A stretch of DNA of 64,000 bases from assembly GCA_961205875.1 (NCBI GenBank), contig OY540813.1, positions 33,389,001-33,453,000 of the forward strand. The letters are read 5' to 3'. Below, piece after piece: positions 1 to 10,671 of the stretch. Source of the stretch: Sialis fuliginosa (taxonomy: Eukaryota; Arthropoda; Insecta; Megaloptera; Sialidae). A model generated the notes under the pieces. It was not told where the DNA came from and did not search any database. It was given only the letters and a program-made list of their open reading frames with translations. Numbering within the stretch: position 1 is the stretch's first letter; every line of letters starts with the position of its first letter. Position numbers and translations under genes: made by a program.

Positions 1-1
1 G

Positions 2-3000
2 GCCAAAAAACTAATATCCAAGGTGGGCCGTAGTCACCACCCACCGAGAAATGTAAATGTGGTGACCAAGAACATGGTATCAGCGAAGCTGGATGGTATA
101 CTGGCAAGAAGACAAGGTGACGAAAGACCATTCCTGGAAGTAAATGTTATGGGAATCAAGATGATAGGTTTGTTGGATTCAGGTGCATCGAGATCGATCG
201 TTGGGATAGAAGGATGGAAACTTTTAAGAGAATTAGGGTTGCCGATTCATCGAACAACTAATTTATCATGTACGGTGGCAAATGGACAGTCCGTGGAATG
301 TATCGGAACAATTGAAGTACCCATAAGTTTGGAGAATCGGGTTAAGGTGTTTAAGCTCCTGGTGGTCCCTAGTGTGGGCTACACCCTAATCCTGGGTTTA
401 GATTTTTGGAAGAGTATGGGGGTTGTTCCAAATGTGAGGAAAGGAAAGTGGTTTTTCACGAACGATTTCGTTTGTCCAATAGCATCAACGACCGAACACC
501 TGGAAACAAACTTGTCAACGAGCGAGCGAGAACGTCTCTCGAAGGTTACTACAGAGTATTTCCAACAGATGCCAAAATTCGGATGTACTGATATGGTGAA
601 GCATGAGATAAGAACCAGTGGTCCTCCTATCAAACAGAGATACTACCCTGTTTCTCCGAAGATACAAGAATACATCAATGAAGAAGTAGATCATATGCTC
701 CGAGACGGGATCATCGAACAGTCTAACAGTCCGTGGTCCTCTCCAATAATTTTAGCACGCAAGAAGGATGGTTCCTATAGATTTTGCGTCGATTACAGGA
801 AAGTAAATGCAGTAACGAAAAGAGACGCCTATCCACTTCCATACATTTCGTCCATTCTAGATCGGTTAAGAGATGCGAGATATTTATCCTCATTGGATTT
901 GAAGTCCGCCTATTGGCAGATACCAGTAGCTGAAGGAAGTCGTGATAAGACAGCATTCACCGTTCCAGGTCGAGGACTATTCCAATTCAAAAGAATGCCC
1001 TTCGGGTTGCACAACTCGCCGGCCACGTGGCAAAGGCTCATTGACAGAGTTTTAGGTCCAGAATTAGAGCCATATGTCTTTGTGTATCTTGATGACATCA
1101 TAGTAAGTACACAGACACTGGATCAACATCTTGATGTTTTGAAAAGAGTCTTTGCACGCTTGTTGGCCGCTAACCTCTCATTGAGCCCGGAAAAATGTCA
1201 ATTTTGTCGATCTGAACTTCGCTACTTGGGATATATAGTCAACCGTCATGGTCTGCAAGTAGATCCGGATAAAGTATCAGCAATTTTAAATATCCCACCT
1301 CCGAAAAACATCACCGAAGTAAGAAGAATTATAGGCATGGCTAGCTGGTATCGTAGATTTATACCCGAGTTTTCAACAGTTATCGCACCTCTTACCGACC
1401 TACTTAAGAAATCAAAGAGATGGAGTTGGACAGACACATGTGAGACAGCGCTAAAAGCACTTAAAGATGCTCTTGTCTCTGCACCAGTACTCACGTGTCC
1501 AAATTTTGATCTTCCATTTGTTGTCCAAACGGACGCGAGCGACTATGGACTTGGGGCGGTTTTGTCACAACAGTTTCCAGATGGCGAACATGTGATCGGA
1601 TACGCAAGTCGTACTCTGAACAAGGCTGAAAGAAATTATACAACCACAGAAAAAGAGTGCCTAGCGGTAATTTGGGCAGTGGAGAAATTCCGTCCGTACT
1701 TAGAAGGGGCCAAATTTACCGTCATAACTGATCATCACTCACTGGTATGGCTGAACAACCTTAAAGATCCAGTTGGAAGGTTGGCGAGATGGGCACTACG
1801 ACTTCAACAGTATGACTTTACCATCATTCATCGAAAAGGAAAAGAACACCTAGTTCCTGACGCGTTATCTCGATCCGTACCCGTAGACATCATTGATATA
1901 CCTCCAGATACTTCAGATAAATGGTACACACGTGTTAAGAAAAAGACCCAATTATTCCCGCCTAAGATGTCGAAATGGCGTATTGAAGATGACTCAGTTC
2001 TGTTTAAAAAGGTAAAAGGAACTGATAATTTAAGAGATAGTGGGTGGAGAAAAGTCCTCCCGAAAGAGAGCCGAGCAGAAGCATTATTTTCCTGTCATGA
2101 CGAACCAACATCAGGTCACTTGGGGGTGAACAAGACGTACCATCGATTGGCTCAGTTGTACTATTGGCCTAAAATGAGATCCGATGTGGCACACTACATA
2201 CGAAATTGCCAGATATGTGCCGAACAGAAGCCTAGCCAGACAGGACCAGTAGGACTGATGGGTCAACGCCCTACGATTTCTCAACCTTGGCAATTAATAA
2301 GTGTCGATCTGATAGGGCCGTTACCACGATCAACTCAGGGAAACTGTTACATCTTGGTAATTTGCGACTATTTCTCAAAATGGCCGCTGATATTCCCTCT
2401 TCGAACGGCCAAGACACACCAAATTGTCAAACGCCTTGAAGAAGATATATTTTTATTATTCGGAGTGCCGCAATACATTATCTCCGATAATGGTGTCCAG
2501 TTTAAGAGTACCGAATTTACTAACCTTGCTCGAAGATACGGTACTAAAATATTATATACTGCCAACTATCACCCTCAAGCAAACCCAGTCGAACGAGTCA
2601 ATAGAGTAGTGAAGACAATGATCCGTTCTTACTTAAAGGATAACGATCATCGTAAATGGGACCAACATTTAGCCAAATTCGGTTGTGCAATACGAACAGC
2701 ACGACATGATGTTATAGAACAAACGCCCTATTTTGTGAATTTTGGTAGGCAGCATGTCCTCGATGGTAAACTGTTTGGTAAACAGGAAAATAAACCGGAA
2801 CTCACGATCGATCGGAAAGACATAGGTGGATTGAGTGAACCATTCCGAGAAATATGGAATAAAGTTTCGAAACACTTGCGAACTGCTCATAATAAGAACG
2901 AGAAGGTGTACAATTTACGGCGTCGACCAACAGATTTTAACGTAGGAGACCGAGTGATGAAGCGGAATTATGTTTTGTCTGATGCTTCACGGAAATTTGC

Positions 3001-3145
3001 TGCAGGGTTGGCTCCAAAATTTGTGGGACCCTTAAGAATTCATCGTAAGGTCTCAAACTTGGTGTATGAGTTGGTAGATGACGAAAATAAGTCTAAGGGG
3101 TTGTGGCACGTCAAAGATATGAAGCCTTTTACGCCGAATTTCTGA
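2..3145 (+). CDS. pol: Ty3/gypsy-type pol polyprotein (protease-RT-RNase H-integrase), 5' end cut by window
   Basis: The frame is open from the left edge to TGA at 3143-3145, so the true start (and any gag) lies upstream; residues here count from a GTG at 23. Order: aspartic protease with DSGAS at residues 52-56 and an ILGLDF strand at 123-128; reverse transcriptase with YLDD at 355-358; RNase H with TDAS at 503-506, E545, D570 and the DALSR box near 613; integrase zinc finger H692, H699, C729, C732; integrase core D762, D822, E857; and a GPY/F-like C-terminal module near 999-1017. The D-E spacing is 34 residues because the motif reads PQANPVER. This domain order defines Ty3/gypsy elements, which copy RNA to cDNA and integrate it. 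No env follows: only 31 bases separate the stop from the LTR. No stop or frameshift is seen in 1,040 codons. The RT resembles the insect mdg3/Blastopia group from memory, which is less certain than the superfamily. Confidence 0.97.
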   Translation, partial: AKKLISKVGRSHHPPRNVNVVTKNMVSAKLDGILARRQGDERPFLEVNVMGIKMIGLLDSGASRSIVGIEGWKLLRELGLPIHRTTNLSCTVANGQSVECIGTIEVPISLENRVKVFKLLVVPSVGYTLILGLDFWKSMGVVPNVRKGKWFFTNDFVCPIASTTEHLETNLSTSERERLSKVTTEYFQQMPKFGCTDMVKHEIRTSGPPIKQRYYPVSPKIQEYINEEVDHMLRDGIIEQSNSPWSSPIILARKKDGSYRFCVDYRKVNAVTKRDAYPLPYISSILDRLRDARYLSSLDLKSAYWQIPVAEGSRDKTAFTVPGRGLFQFKRMPFGLHNSPATWQRLIDRVLGPELEPYVFVYLDDIIVSTQTLDQHLDVLKRVFARLLAANLSLSPEKCQFCRSELRYLGYIVNRHGLQVDPDKVSAILNIPPPKNITEVRRIIGMASWYRRFIPEFSTVIAPLTDLLKKSKRWSWTDTCETALKALKDALVSAPVLTCPNFDLPFVVQTDASDYGLGAVLSQQFPDGEHVIGYASRTLNKAERNYTTTEKECLAVIWAVEKFRPYLEGAKFTVITDHHSLVWLNNLKDPVGRLARWALRLQQYDFTIIHRKGKEHLVPDALSRSVPVDIIDIPPDTSDKWYTRVKKKTQLFPPKMSKWRIEDDSVLFKKVKGTDNLRDSGWRKVLPKESRAEALFSCHDEPTSGHLGVNKTYHRLAQLYYWPKMRSDVAHYIRNCQICAEQKPSQTGPVGLMGQRPTISQPWQLISVDLIGPLPRSTQGNCYILVICDYFSKWPLIFPLRTAKTHQIVKRLEEDIFLLFGVPQYIISDNGVQFKSTEFTNLARRYGTKILYTANYHPQANPVERVNRVVKTMIRSYLKDNDHRKWDQHLAKFGCAIRTARHDVIEQTPYFVNFGRQHVLDGKLFGKQENKPELTIDRKDIGGLSEPFREIWNKVSKHLRTAHNKNEKVYNLRRRPTDFNVGDRVMKRNYVLSDASRKFAAGLAPKFVGPLRIHRKVSNLVYELVDDENKSKGLWHVKDMKPFTPNF

Positions 3146-3160
3146 AAGAAATTCGCGCGG

Positions 3161-3174
3161 AAGAAGGAGGGGGA
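3161..3174 (+). promoter_or_regulatory. Polypurine tract
   Basis: AAGAAGGAGGGGGA lies two bases before the LTR start. An all-purine run in this place primes plus-strand DNA synthesis in LTR retroelements. Confidence 0.85.
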
Positions 3175-3176
3175 TT

Positions 3177-3779
3177 TGTAACATATTTTCCTGTCATATT
3201 ATTTTTTATCCAAATTATTTTCCTTGTTATAAATTCAATTCAATTAAATATTTTATTCGAATTCTTTAACAAACATTCATAATGTTACAATAAAATGAGT
3301 TCTCAACAAAATCGACTGACATCGGCAAAAACGTGCTGACACCTGAGTGCATAGCCATCCGGTCGCGGTACGAATGACAAGACAGTGGCGCGAGACAGAA
3401 CATCTAGAACGAGCGTGCGGGGTGAACGTATCAGTGCGGTGTATGCCTAGTTTGAATTGATAGGTCCCAGGAAATTATATTTTGAGATTGGAACTTGGTG
3501 GTCCGTCCAATTTCACTCCGAGAGGGAGGATTAAGTTCCTGGTAACCTAAATAACGCGACGGGAAGTGGTGGTCCAATCCCGACGCACCGAAAGGGATCA
3601 AACGGCAGCCGACACGTGGTACCTCTAACATCAAACAAGCCCACGCACACACACGCATCCAACGTTCTGGCCGAAGAAAAAAAAAAGTGAGGTGTAGTGA
3701 GTGAGTGCCGCGAAAGTCAATATTTAATAAAGTGTGTTTTCGGTATTTTCTTAAAAGATAAAAGTTAAGTAATGTTACA
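3177..3779 (+). mobile_element. 3' LTR of the Ty3/gypsy element
   Basis: The 603-bp segment starts TGTAACA and ends TGTTACA, a perfect 7-bp terminal inverted repeat, directly after the polypurine tract. AATAAA-type signals occur near 3290 and 3726. The centre (about 3310-3660) is markedly GC-richer than its surroundings. The 5' LTR is outside the window, so LTR-LTR identity and the target duplication cannot be checked. Confidence 0.9.
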
Positions 3780-4326
3780 CTTCATCTCAAACGTGGCCAC
3801 GTAAGTGACGTAAGGACAATCAAGGTATTTATTTATAAGTTTAGTTGTATGATTTTTGTTTTTTTTGTATTGGAATCGAGTTTAGGAAAAAGGCGGCGAT
3901 TGGAATTCGCGAAATTAAATTAGCTTATCTTAATAAACATATTATATTTTTTTAAATAATTTACCTAACCTTTTCTTTGTTCAACCAACGGATTTTATAA
4001 GTAATGACAATATAACAATCGCTTACTTCCCTCCTATTACACATTGTACCAGTGGCGTAGTAATATAATCTTAGTCAATTAATTTACTTTTTCTTTTCCA
4101 CCTTTTTTTTAATCGCTTACAGAATCGTGAGTCCCAGGATTAACATCGTCAGTGGAAAATAGGTTCCTGGTATCCCTTTATTCCCCAAAACCAGGTGGCG
4201 CCCAAAACTAACATCCTTTATGAAATTAACATCCTTTCATTTATTTTTTTTTTCATTAACCCACCCCGTCTTCACTGAGCCAGGGCACACTGAGCCTTTG
4301 TGACGTATAGATCAAATTTTTAACGT
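3780..4326. other. Right flank of the LTR with splice-like and primer-site-like signals
   Basis: GTAAGT at 3801 looks like a splice donor. A pyrimidine-rich stretch ending CTTACAG at 4122 looks like an acceptor. TGGCGCCCAA at 4196-4205 matches the start of a tRNA-Lys primer-binding site as used by gypsy-class elements. CAGTGGCGTAG at 4050-4060 is an isolated hAT-type terminus. No gene is recognised. Confidence 0.4.
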
Positions 4327-4450
4327 TACAACTTTTTTATATTTTTTTCTAACTTAAAAATGCACCTGTAAGTGGTTCCATACATTACACGTAGTACGTA
4401 TTTCGGAACCCTTATGGCATACACTCGTGTTTGTCTTGCCCGAATTATTT
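4327..4450 (+). repeat. Family T 3'-end fragment
   Basis: Closely matches 23185-23308: a body starting near AACTTAAAAATGCACCTG, then TTCGGAACCCTTATGG, a CATACAC hairpin region and TCTTGCCCGAATTA. Only the last ~120 bp of the family is present. Confidence 0.8.
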
Positions 4451-4930
4451 TAATATTTATCTATTTATTTAATTTATCTTTATTGTATTTAAAATTTAAA
4501 ATACCAGTTTCTGATTTAATGAAATTGAATATAAATTTTAACATTTGTTTAGCTTGATATAAATCAATCTACATCTATAAAAAATACGTAGTATAAAACA
4601 AAGTCCCCCGCCTCGTCTGTTTGTGTACGATTTTCTAGGTAACTACTAGTCTGGAGGCTCGTCGACATATGACGCAATTGAATAATATCCCTCTGTAACT
4701 TCTTGTTCTTTATGTTACTACCCGGGTACACATTTTTAACTTTCGGTTAAAATAATTTTATTTATTATCCGCTCAGATCCCCATTATTCAAGTTATTAAG
4801 AAGAGATTCATGTGCTATTTAATTGATTTTTTTATTTTTTATTTTATTTATATAAGCTTCTTTTCTTTTCTTTCTACGTACTTCGGAACCCTTATGACAT
4901 ACACTCGTATGTCTTGCCCGAATTATTATA
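4451..4930 (+). repeat. Segment M with a second T-type terminus
   Basis: The ~420-bp AT-rich segment, together with the T end before it, recurs inverted at about 17385-17935. A second T-type terminus (TTCGGAACCCTTATG, then a hairpin and TCTTGCCCGAATTA) closes it at about 4876-4930, so two T ends form a direct repeat around M. Confidence 0.75.
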
Positions 4931-5751
4931 AAATTTTATTAGAACACGGTAATTGTAATTTTTTGTTGATGCGAACCTGATCTATTTACCTATTATTTTC
5001 GTATATTTCATTATTATATATTTACAATTTTAAGATGAATCTATATAATATATTTATATTATCTATATTATATATTTATATTAATACTAACGTTTTTGTG
5101 TGTTAAACACATACTTGCAGTTTGTAGAAGTAAACAACTAATTTCAATCGTTTTAATATGTCATTATTTTACTCTTATAGGCACTTCATAAATTCGAAAG
5201 ATACCTACCAACCCATAAATATATTATAGATAAAAATTATTAATTTCAAATTTCATTATAATAGAAAAAAAATATACACGTCTACCTGATTCATAGGTAT
5301 TTTTCACTTGATGAACAATACTTCGATTTCCTTAAGTAATAAATAAGGATGATATCATTATTTATGTTGAAGTATGAAATATTTTATAATATAATTGAAA
5401 AATTCCATTCTTTGTTTCTTTTTACTCCGAGTTAACCTTTTGTATTATATTTCTACCTTGATGATAAACTATAATACCTATGTGACGCAATAAATGAAAG
5501 ATTCGATCAACTGTGGAATCTTTTAAGTATACTATATTTACAGTAAATTATATCAAACGAGACATTGTACAACGTATAGACGATACTGAAACATCTCAAT
5601 TGAAAATTCTACAAAAGATAAATTTGTGAATATTATATTTTAAATTATTTTAAAACACATACCTCATACGAGATTATTTTTTCTTTACTTTTTTCCAGAC
5701 ATTATTTAAAATTGAATTTGACAAATTTTCGACTTATACTATTTTACCCGC
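4931..5751. other. AT-rich spacer, no gene recognised
   Basis: No reading frame of note and no paralog elsewhere in the window. Short TATA-rich runs occur near 5040-5100. Confidence 0.6.
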
Positions 5752-6082
5752 CAGTGGCGTAGTAAGAAAAAAATTCGGGGGGGGGTTAAGCTTGGGGTCC
5801 CAAAATATGCGAAATTATTATTATAATTTCTAATTGAATGATCTAAAATCTAATTTCTAATCTTATGACTAAAAAAAAAAAGTCACACAATTGAAAGTTA
5901 ATTAATAAGTAGTTATTGAAGACCTTTTTTATATAACTAAGTGCAGTTAGCTATATAATCAAAAAAAAAAAAAAAAAAGTCATTCAATTCAAAATTATTA
6001 TAATTATTTCGCATATTTTAAGAACATTGAATATTTCGGGGGGGGGTTCGACCCCAAAAACCCCCTCGTTCCTACGCCACTG
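5752..6082. mobile_element. hAT-type MITE with near-perfect 8-bp target duplication
   Basis: The 331-bp element has inverted termini CAGTGGCGTAG and CTACGCCACTG. Flanks are TTACCCGC (5744-5751) and TTTCCCGC (6083-6090), matching 7 of 8. The termini and 8-bp duplication fit hAT transposons. Both ends carry G runs and the middle holds A runs; there is no coding capacity. Isolated copies of one terminus occur at 4050, 17135 and 47647. Confidence 0.85.
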
Positions 6083-6114
6083 TTTCCCGCCTATCAAAAG
6101 TTTATAAATATAAA

Positions 6115-6217
6115 TAAGGTAAAGGCACCAAGTTTTCGGTTTTTTTTGGATTAATAAGCTTGTGTTTTGTAATTTTCATTTACTGATAAAACAAGTTACT
6201 CTATTTAATCAATTTAA
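6115..6217 (+). repeat. Family Q copy 1, split by a TTAA insertion
   Basis: Related to 42790-42925, sharing the run from a T-rich stretch through ATAAAACAAGT to AATCAATTTAATTACC. Here the last motif is cut at TTAA and resumes at 8058. Confidence 0.75.
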
Positions 6218-8057
6218 CCTTCAAGCAGGCGCGTAGTCAATAAGAACGGGAGCAGTCGCGCGTAACCTAAAAGACCTTTTGACGATTTTAAGGAATTAAA
6301 ATACCAAATAGTTAATTAATCACGTATTTTTAATAACTAAAAAATTATCTTTTAGTCAGGAAACTACACTGCTTGTCACAATTAGTGGGACACTTTTTCA
6401 ATGTAACACAGTTTTGGTAGAAATCGTCATATTAATATGAAAATTCATAAACATCATTAGTATGGTGTTGTTTCAAATCCCAAAGCGTGCATCCATAGCG
6501 AGTGTACAACCCTTGGAGGGGTGAAAAATGAAAAGTGACAATTTCAAGTATTGAAAAATAAGTTTAAAATCTGTTTATTCCAAGATAATGATAAAATTCA
6601 CATTAATTTTTATACGTAGAACTTATTTGAACCCTAAAGGTATATAAACTATTTTTTTAAATCAATATTTAATTTTATTTACCACCTGTTATCATCCCCT
6701 AAATTTAGGTTATTAGAAATATAGGAAAATATGAAAGAAATTTTAAAAATCTTCAAGGGTTGTTAGAAATAATCACAATAAATATAAATTTACAATTTCA
6801 ATAAAATCCAGTAATTTTTAACCACTTTTCTACCCTTTAATATTCAACCCCCTGTGTATTACAATTAATTCGAACAACGCACGCAAAGATAAATTTTTTA
6901 AATTTACAAAATAGATAATAAACTGTATATATAACGGTACCGTATGTTAAAAAAACACAAATAAATTACAAGGGTAGGCATCAACCCTTAAATACTAAAC
7001 CGCCCCAAATAGTAGGGTAGAATATTAAATTTAAGTGTGATTTTATAAGAAATCAATTAATGCTCTTATTTGAAGATTTTTGTGAAAATTTTGTGCACCA
7101 CAATTCACCCCTACGGATGTAGCTACCCTAAAATTAAAAAATATACACTTTTTTTAAAACAAAGTGGTTAAAAATTACTGGATTTTATTGAAATTGTAAA
7201 TTTATATTTATTGTGATTATTTCTAACAACCCTTGAAGATTTTTAAAATTTCTTTCATATTTTCCTATATTTCTAATAACCTAAATTTAGGGGATGATAA
7301 GAGGTGGTAAATAGAATTAAATATTGATTTTAAAAAATAGTTTATACCTTTAGGGTTCAAATAAGTTCTACGTATAAAAATTAATGTGAATTTTATCATT
7401 ATCTTGGAATAAACAGTTTTTAAACTTTTTTTTCAATACTTGAAATTGTCACTTTCCATTTTTCACCCCTCCAAGGGTTGTACACCCGCTATCGATGCAC
7501 GCACAAAGTTTTTACTCTTTGGGCTTTGCAACAACACCATACTAATGATGTTTATGAATTTTCATATTAATATGACGATTTTTACCAAAACTGTGTTACA
7601 TTGAAAAAGTGTCCCACTAATTGTGACAAGCAGTGTATTTAGTTATTAAAAATATGTTCTAATCGAAGTAACTGCATTTAAAATGATAATAATTAAAAAA
7701 GAACACATATTTTCTTTGGATTGGATCAAAATTTCAATAAAATTAAATAAAATCAAATTATAAAAAAACACACTGGCAAAACAATTTGGCAAGATAAATC
7801 CTTATAATTAGAAATCAAAAATTTTAGAAAAAAAAATTATAAATTAAAATCTCAATTTTCTTCCTCATCTGAATCTTCGCCGCGACTAAAACAAAATCTA
7901 TTTGTACAACACGGGACGCGCGGGGAAAGGGGTAATAAGTTGTTTTTGTTTGTAGTGAACTTAGAAGAGGGTACTTGAGACGAGAAATGTTTGTGACGAA
8001 AATATTCAAAATTATAATCAAGTGCGGTCGATTCGACGCCGCGCGCCTACTTGAAGG
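6218..8057. mobile_element. piggyBac-like MITE (TTAA-flanked)
   Basis: TTAA at 6214-6217 and 8058-8061 bracket inverted termini CCTTCAAGCAGGCGCG and CGCGCCTACTTGAAGG. TTAA duplications with CC-starting ends are the mark of piggyBac elements. Removing the nested foldback at 6367-7635 leaves about 570 bp with no transposase, so it is non-autonomous. The Q copy at 42907-42922 shows the uninterrupted target. Confidence 0.85.
6367..7635. mobile_element. TA-flanked foldback element nested in the piggyBac-like MITE
   Basis: Arms of about 465 bp (6367-6830 and 7163-7635) are inverted copies around a ~330-bp loop. Ends read CACTGCTTGTCACAATTAG and its complement and are flanked by TA (6365-6366, 7636-7637). 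TA duplication and these termini suggest Tc1/mariner-type mobility. No transposase frame is present. Confidence 0.88.
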
Positions 8058-8061
8058 TTAA

Positions 8062-9004
8062 TTACCCCCCATTCCCCGAAAAAGTCTGTTCCGAATTGCC
8101 TTCTAAAAAAAATGGTTATCGCTTACCCCAATATTTCTAACGGACCAATTCTGATTTAGTTACTACTCGTGTTACTGCCCAATCATTTATTTTACTTCCC
8201 AAAGTATTCAACTACCCATTTCATAATATATTACCGCTCGTTTCCATTTTTTTACTGCTCACCTATTGGCCGATTGTCATCAAATCACTCTGTAAGACAG
8301 TTAAATGTATATAGATTAATATTCAGAAATGGTTGTAATCAAATATTGACATATATTTCTAATTCAGTACATTTAATTAAAAATTTGCCATTACTTGGGG
8401 TCCTTGCCAAGACTGGTGCCACTACCTTATTAACTAAGAAAAGATATAATATATAGGTATCTAATTTAAAAATTGATTCCAGATAAAAAATACCCTCTCT
8501 ACTACTATTATGATTTAAGCTTATAAATAAATTCTGGGAATATTACTTTTTGTTTCAAAACATAGACTACGTAAAAAACTTTTTTAATTTTTGTTTGAAA
8601 CCAAAGCGAAGTAGTTATCATGAACACATTATCATCTCTGATTCTGTAATCTCGGATATAAGGTGCAGAATTTATGAAATCAAGCCATTTAATGTTAAAA
8701 CTACGCAGTTATTTGAAATCGTTGTTAGGGAAGAAAATCGATATAATATATACCTATATGAACGTAATATAGATAGATGTATATTATGTATAGTTTGCAT
8801 ATTACCTATCATAATGTATAGACTACTAACATTAGAATTGTATTTAATAAAACAACACTGAAACAAATAAATTAAGGATTTTAAATGACAATTACATTTA
8901 AAGTTTCAGTATTTTAAGTTTGTAACTTTACTTAAATGTAATTATAATATATAATTGTATTATACACGAATGCTACGTGATATGGTCTAAATAAATTATA
9001 ATCT
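8062..9004. other. AT-rich spacer, no gene recognised
   Basis: The first bases complete the interrupted Q repeat. The rest has no paralog here. Open frames exist (for example 8550-8861) but lack an ATG start or recognisable domains. Confidence 0.6.
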
Positions 9005-9233
9005 GAAGTTGGGAATCATGCTTGTCTTTAATTTACAATAAAAGCTTTTATAGATCCTTTATTTTCACAAAACTGTTTGTATGTGTTCCCAAAGATAATC
9101 GATTGCCACTATAAAAAAGTCAATACTTCAATTCTTTGGCAAATAGTAGCTCTAAAATCTTATTGTTCGGGTTTTTTAATTATTAACTAATTCAATTGTT
9201 TCATAGAACCAGCAATATTTCAAAAAACAATTG
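9005..9233 (+). repeat. Fragment of the foldback arm found at 14410-16046
   Basis: Matches about 14885-15090 (and its inverted partner), including ATGCTTGTCTTT, CTGTTTGTATGTGTTC and TTCAATTCTTTGGCAAAT. It stops abruptly where family E begins. Confidence 0.75.
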
Positions 9234-9345
9234 TCAAGTAAATGTACGGTGTTTCCTCGTACTAAATTCATCAAAGGTAATTAATTATTGAATAATTTAA
9301 ATAAAAATCGATAAAGTGATTAAATAAGCCGTTTCTCATTAAGAT
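9234..9345 (+). repeat. Family E fragment 1
   Basis: Shares the family's start (TCAAGTAAATG, then GTTTCCTCGTACTAAATTC and TTAATTATTGAA). Truncated after about 110 bp. Confidence 0.7.
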
Positions 9346-9397
9346 TCTGCGGGCTCCTTTAATTTTTAAACACAGAAAATTATAAAAATATAAAATT

Positions 9398-9588
9398 CTA
9401 GCTGTTACCCGCGACTACGTAAAATTTGTATTTTTTTATCTAATCAATTTTTCGGGATACAAATAAGCATAATATGTCGTTTCTCAGGATGCAAGCTATC
9501 TCCCTGTCAAATTTCATCGAGATCGGTTTAGCCGTGAAAAGGTAACAGACAGACAGAGTTACATTTGCATTTATAATAACAGTATGGA
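9398..9588 (-). mobile_element. Short non-autonomous Helitron, family B
   Basis: Read on the minus strand it starts TCCATACTGTTATTATAAAT, preceded by A, and ends GTCGCGGGTAACAGCTAG. A 5' TC and 3' CTAG after a GC-rich stretch are Helitron hallmarks, and the CTGTCTGTCTG tract near the 5' end is usual for such insect copies. Length about 190 bp; no Rep/helicase. A 5' fragment of the same family lies at 60810-60952. Confidence 0.75.
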
Positions 9589-10671
9589 TGTACAAATATT
9601 GTAATTTCTCTCAAAATATCTCTAATTATAAATTGAAATTTTCCTTGTTAAAATCGTCATTTTTCTGAGAGATCATTTTTTTTTTTTGGTGGGGCAGGTG
9701 GGACTGCGGCCTGTGACTCTTAGACTGAATTTGGTGACCCGTGTTTATTTATTTATTCGACACCACTGAACTGTACTGCTTTTTATTAATTTTGATGCTA
9801 TTAAGTCTTTCAAACGATTTTCTATCAGTGATGAAATTAATCTGATATCTCTGGGGGTGCACACTTATGTTCTTTTTCAGTATCATTTTTTCATCCATCT
9901 TATATAATACACTAACAAATTTAAGAAACGCATTTTAATAATAATTAAAATTACATTCAAATGACTTACAATGAAGTCATGTTGCTAAATAAATTTTTTG
10001 AAAAAATAAATTATATATTCAGTTTAAAAAAATAAAATAACTTCGACTTCAGTTTTCTTCGTTTTTTCTTTTATACCTTACTGCCCTTTACATAAGCACG
10101 GCAGTGTAGTTGATTCGAAACGATAATCCGTTTTTTATTTCAAAGAAATAACTTATTAAAATAAATTATTTTTATATGTGAAAATGAAAGTAATCTATAA
10201 TTTAATATCAGCTTAAGTTTGGATTTGTGCAAAAAATACAAAAGAATAATAGCTACATTATAACCTTATATCATATTACATTTACAAATGAACAAAAATC
10301 AAGCTATTTTTATTATTTCATTGTCAGTGAGACATTTTTCATGGTATTAATAAGACAACGTGCCTTTTCTTCACTAAAAGGTTCAGACAAAGGCACACGT
10401 TTCTGTGATTATGCGTTTGTTCTTTTGAGTTCATTTCGTAAGTACCTCTTGCTTTCAAACATTCTGTTGTTACCTACTATTTATATAATGCAAAATAGGT
10501 ATTTTTATTTATTTTTATGAAAGTTTAAAAATTTAACAAAATTTTATTTCACAATTAAAAACAATCTTGCTTCGAAGTTTCCGAAAATGTTCATATAAGT
10601 ACAATAATAAACATTTAATTATTTCATTTTATTTTTTTTTAAATATGAAAATAATAATTCGAACAGTACAT
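9589..10671. other. AT-rich spacer, no gene recognised
   Basis: Contains a short G-rich patch near 9690-9715 and AT-rich runs. No paralog or credible coding region seen. Confidence 0.55.

Noticed and set aside
3146..3176. env gene after pol
   Set aside because: Only 31 bases separate the pol stop from the LTR.
8550..8861. 103-codon open frame
   Set aside because: Begins at TTG rather than ATG, AT-rich composition, no recognisable domain.
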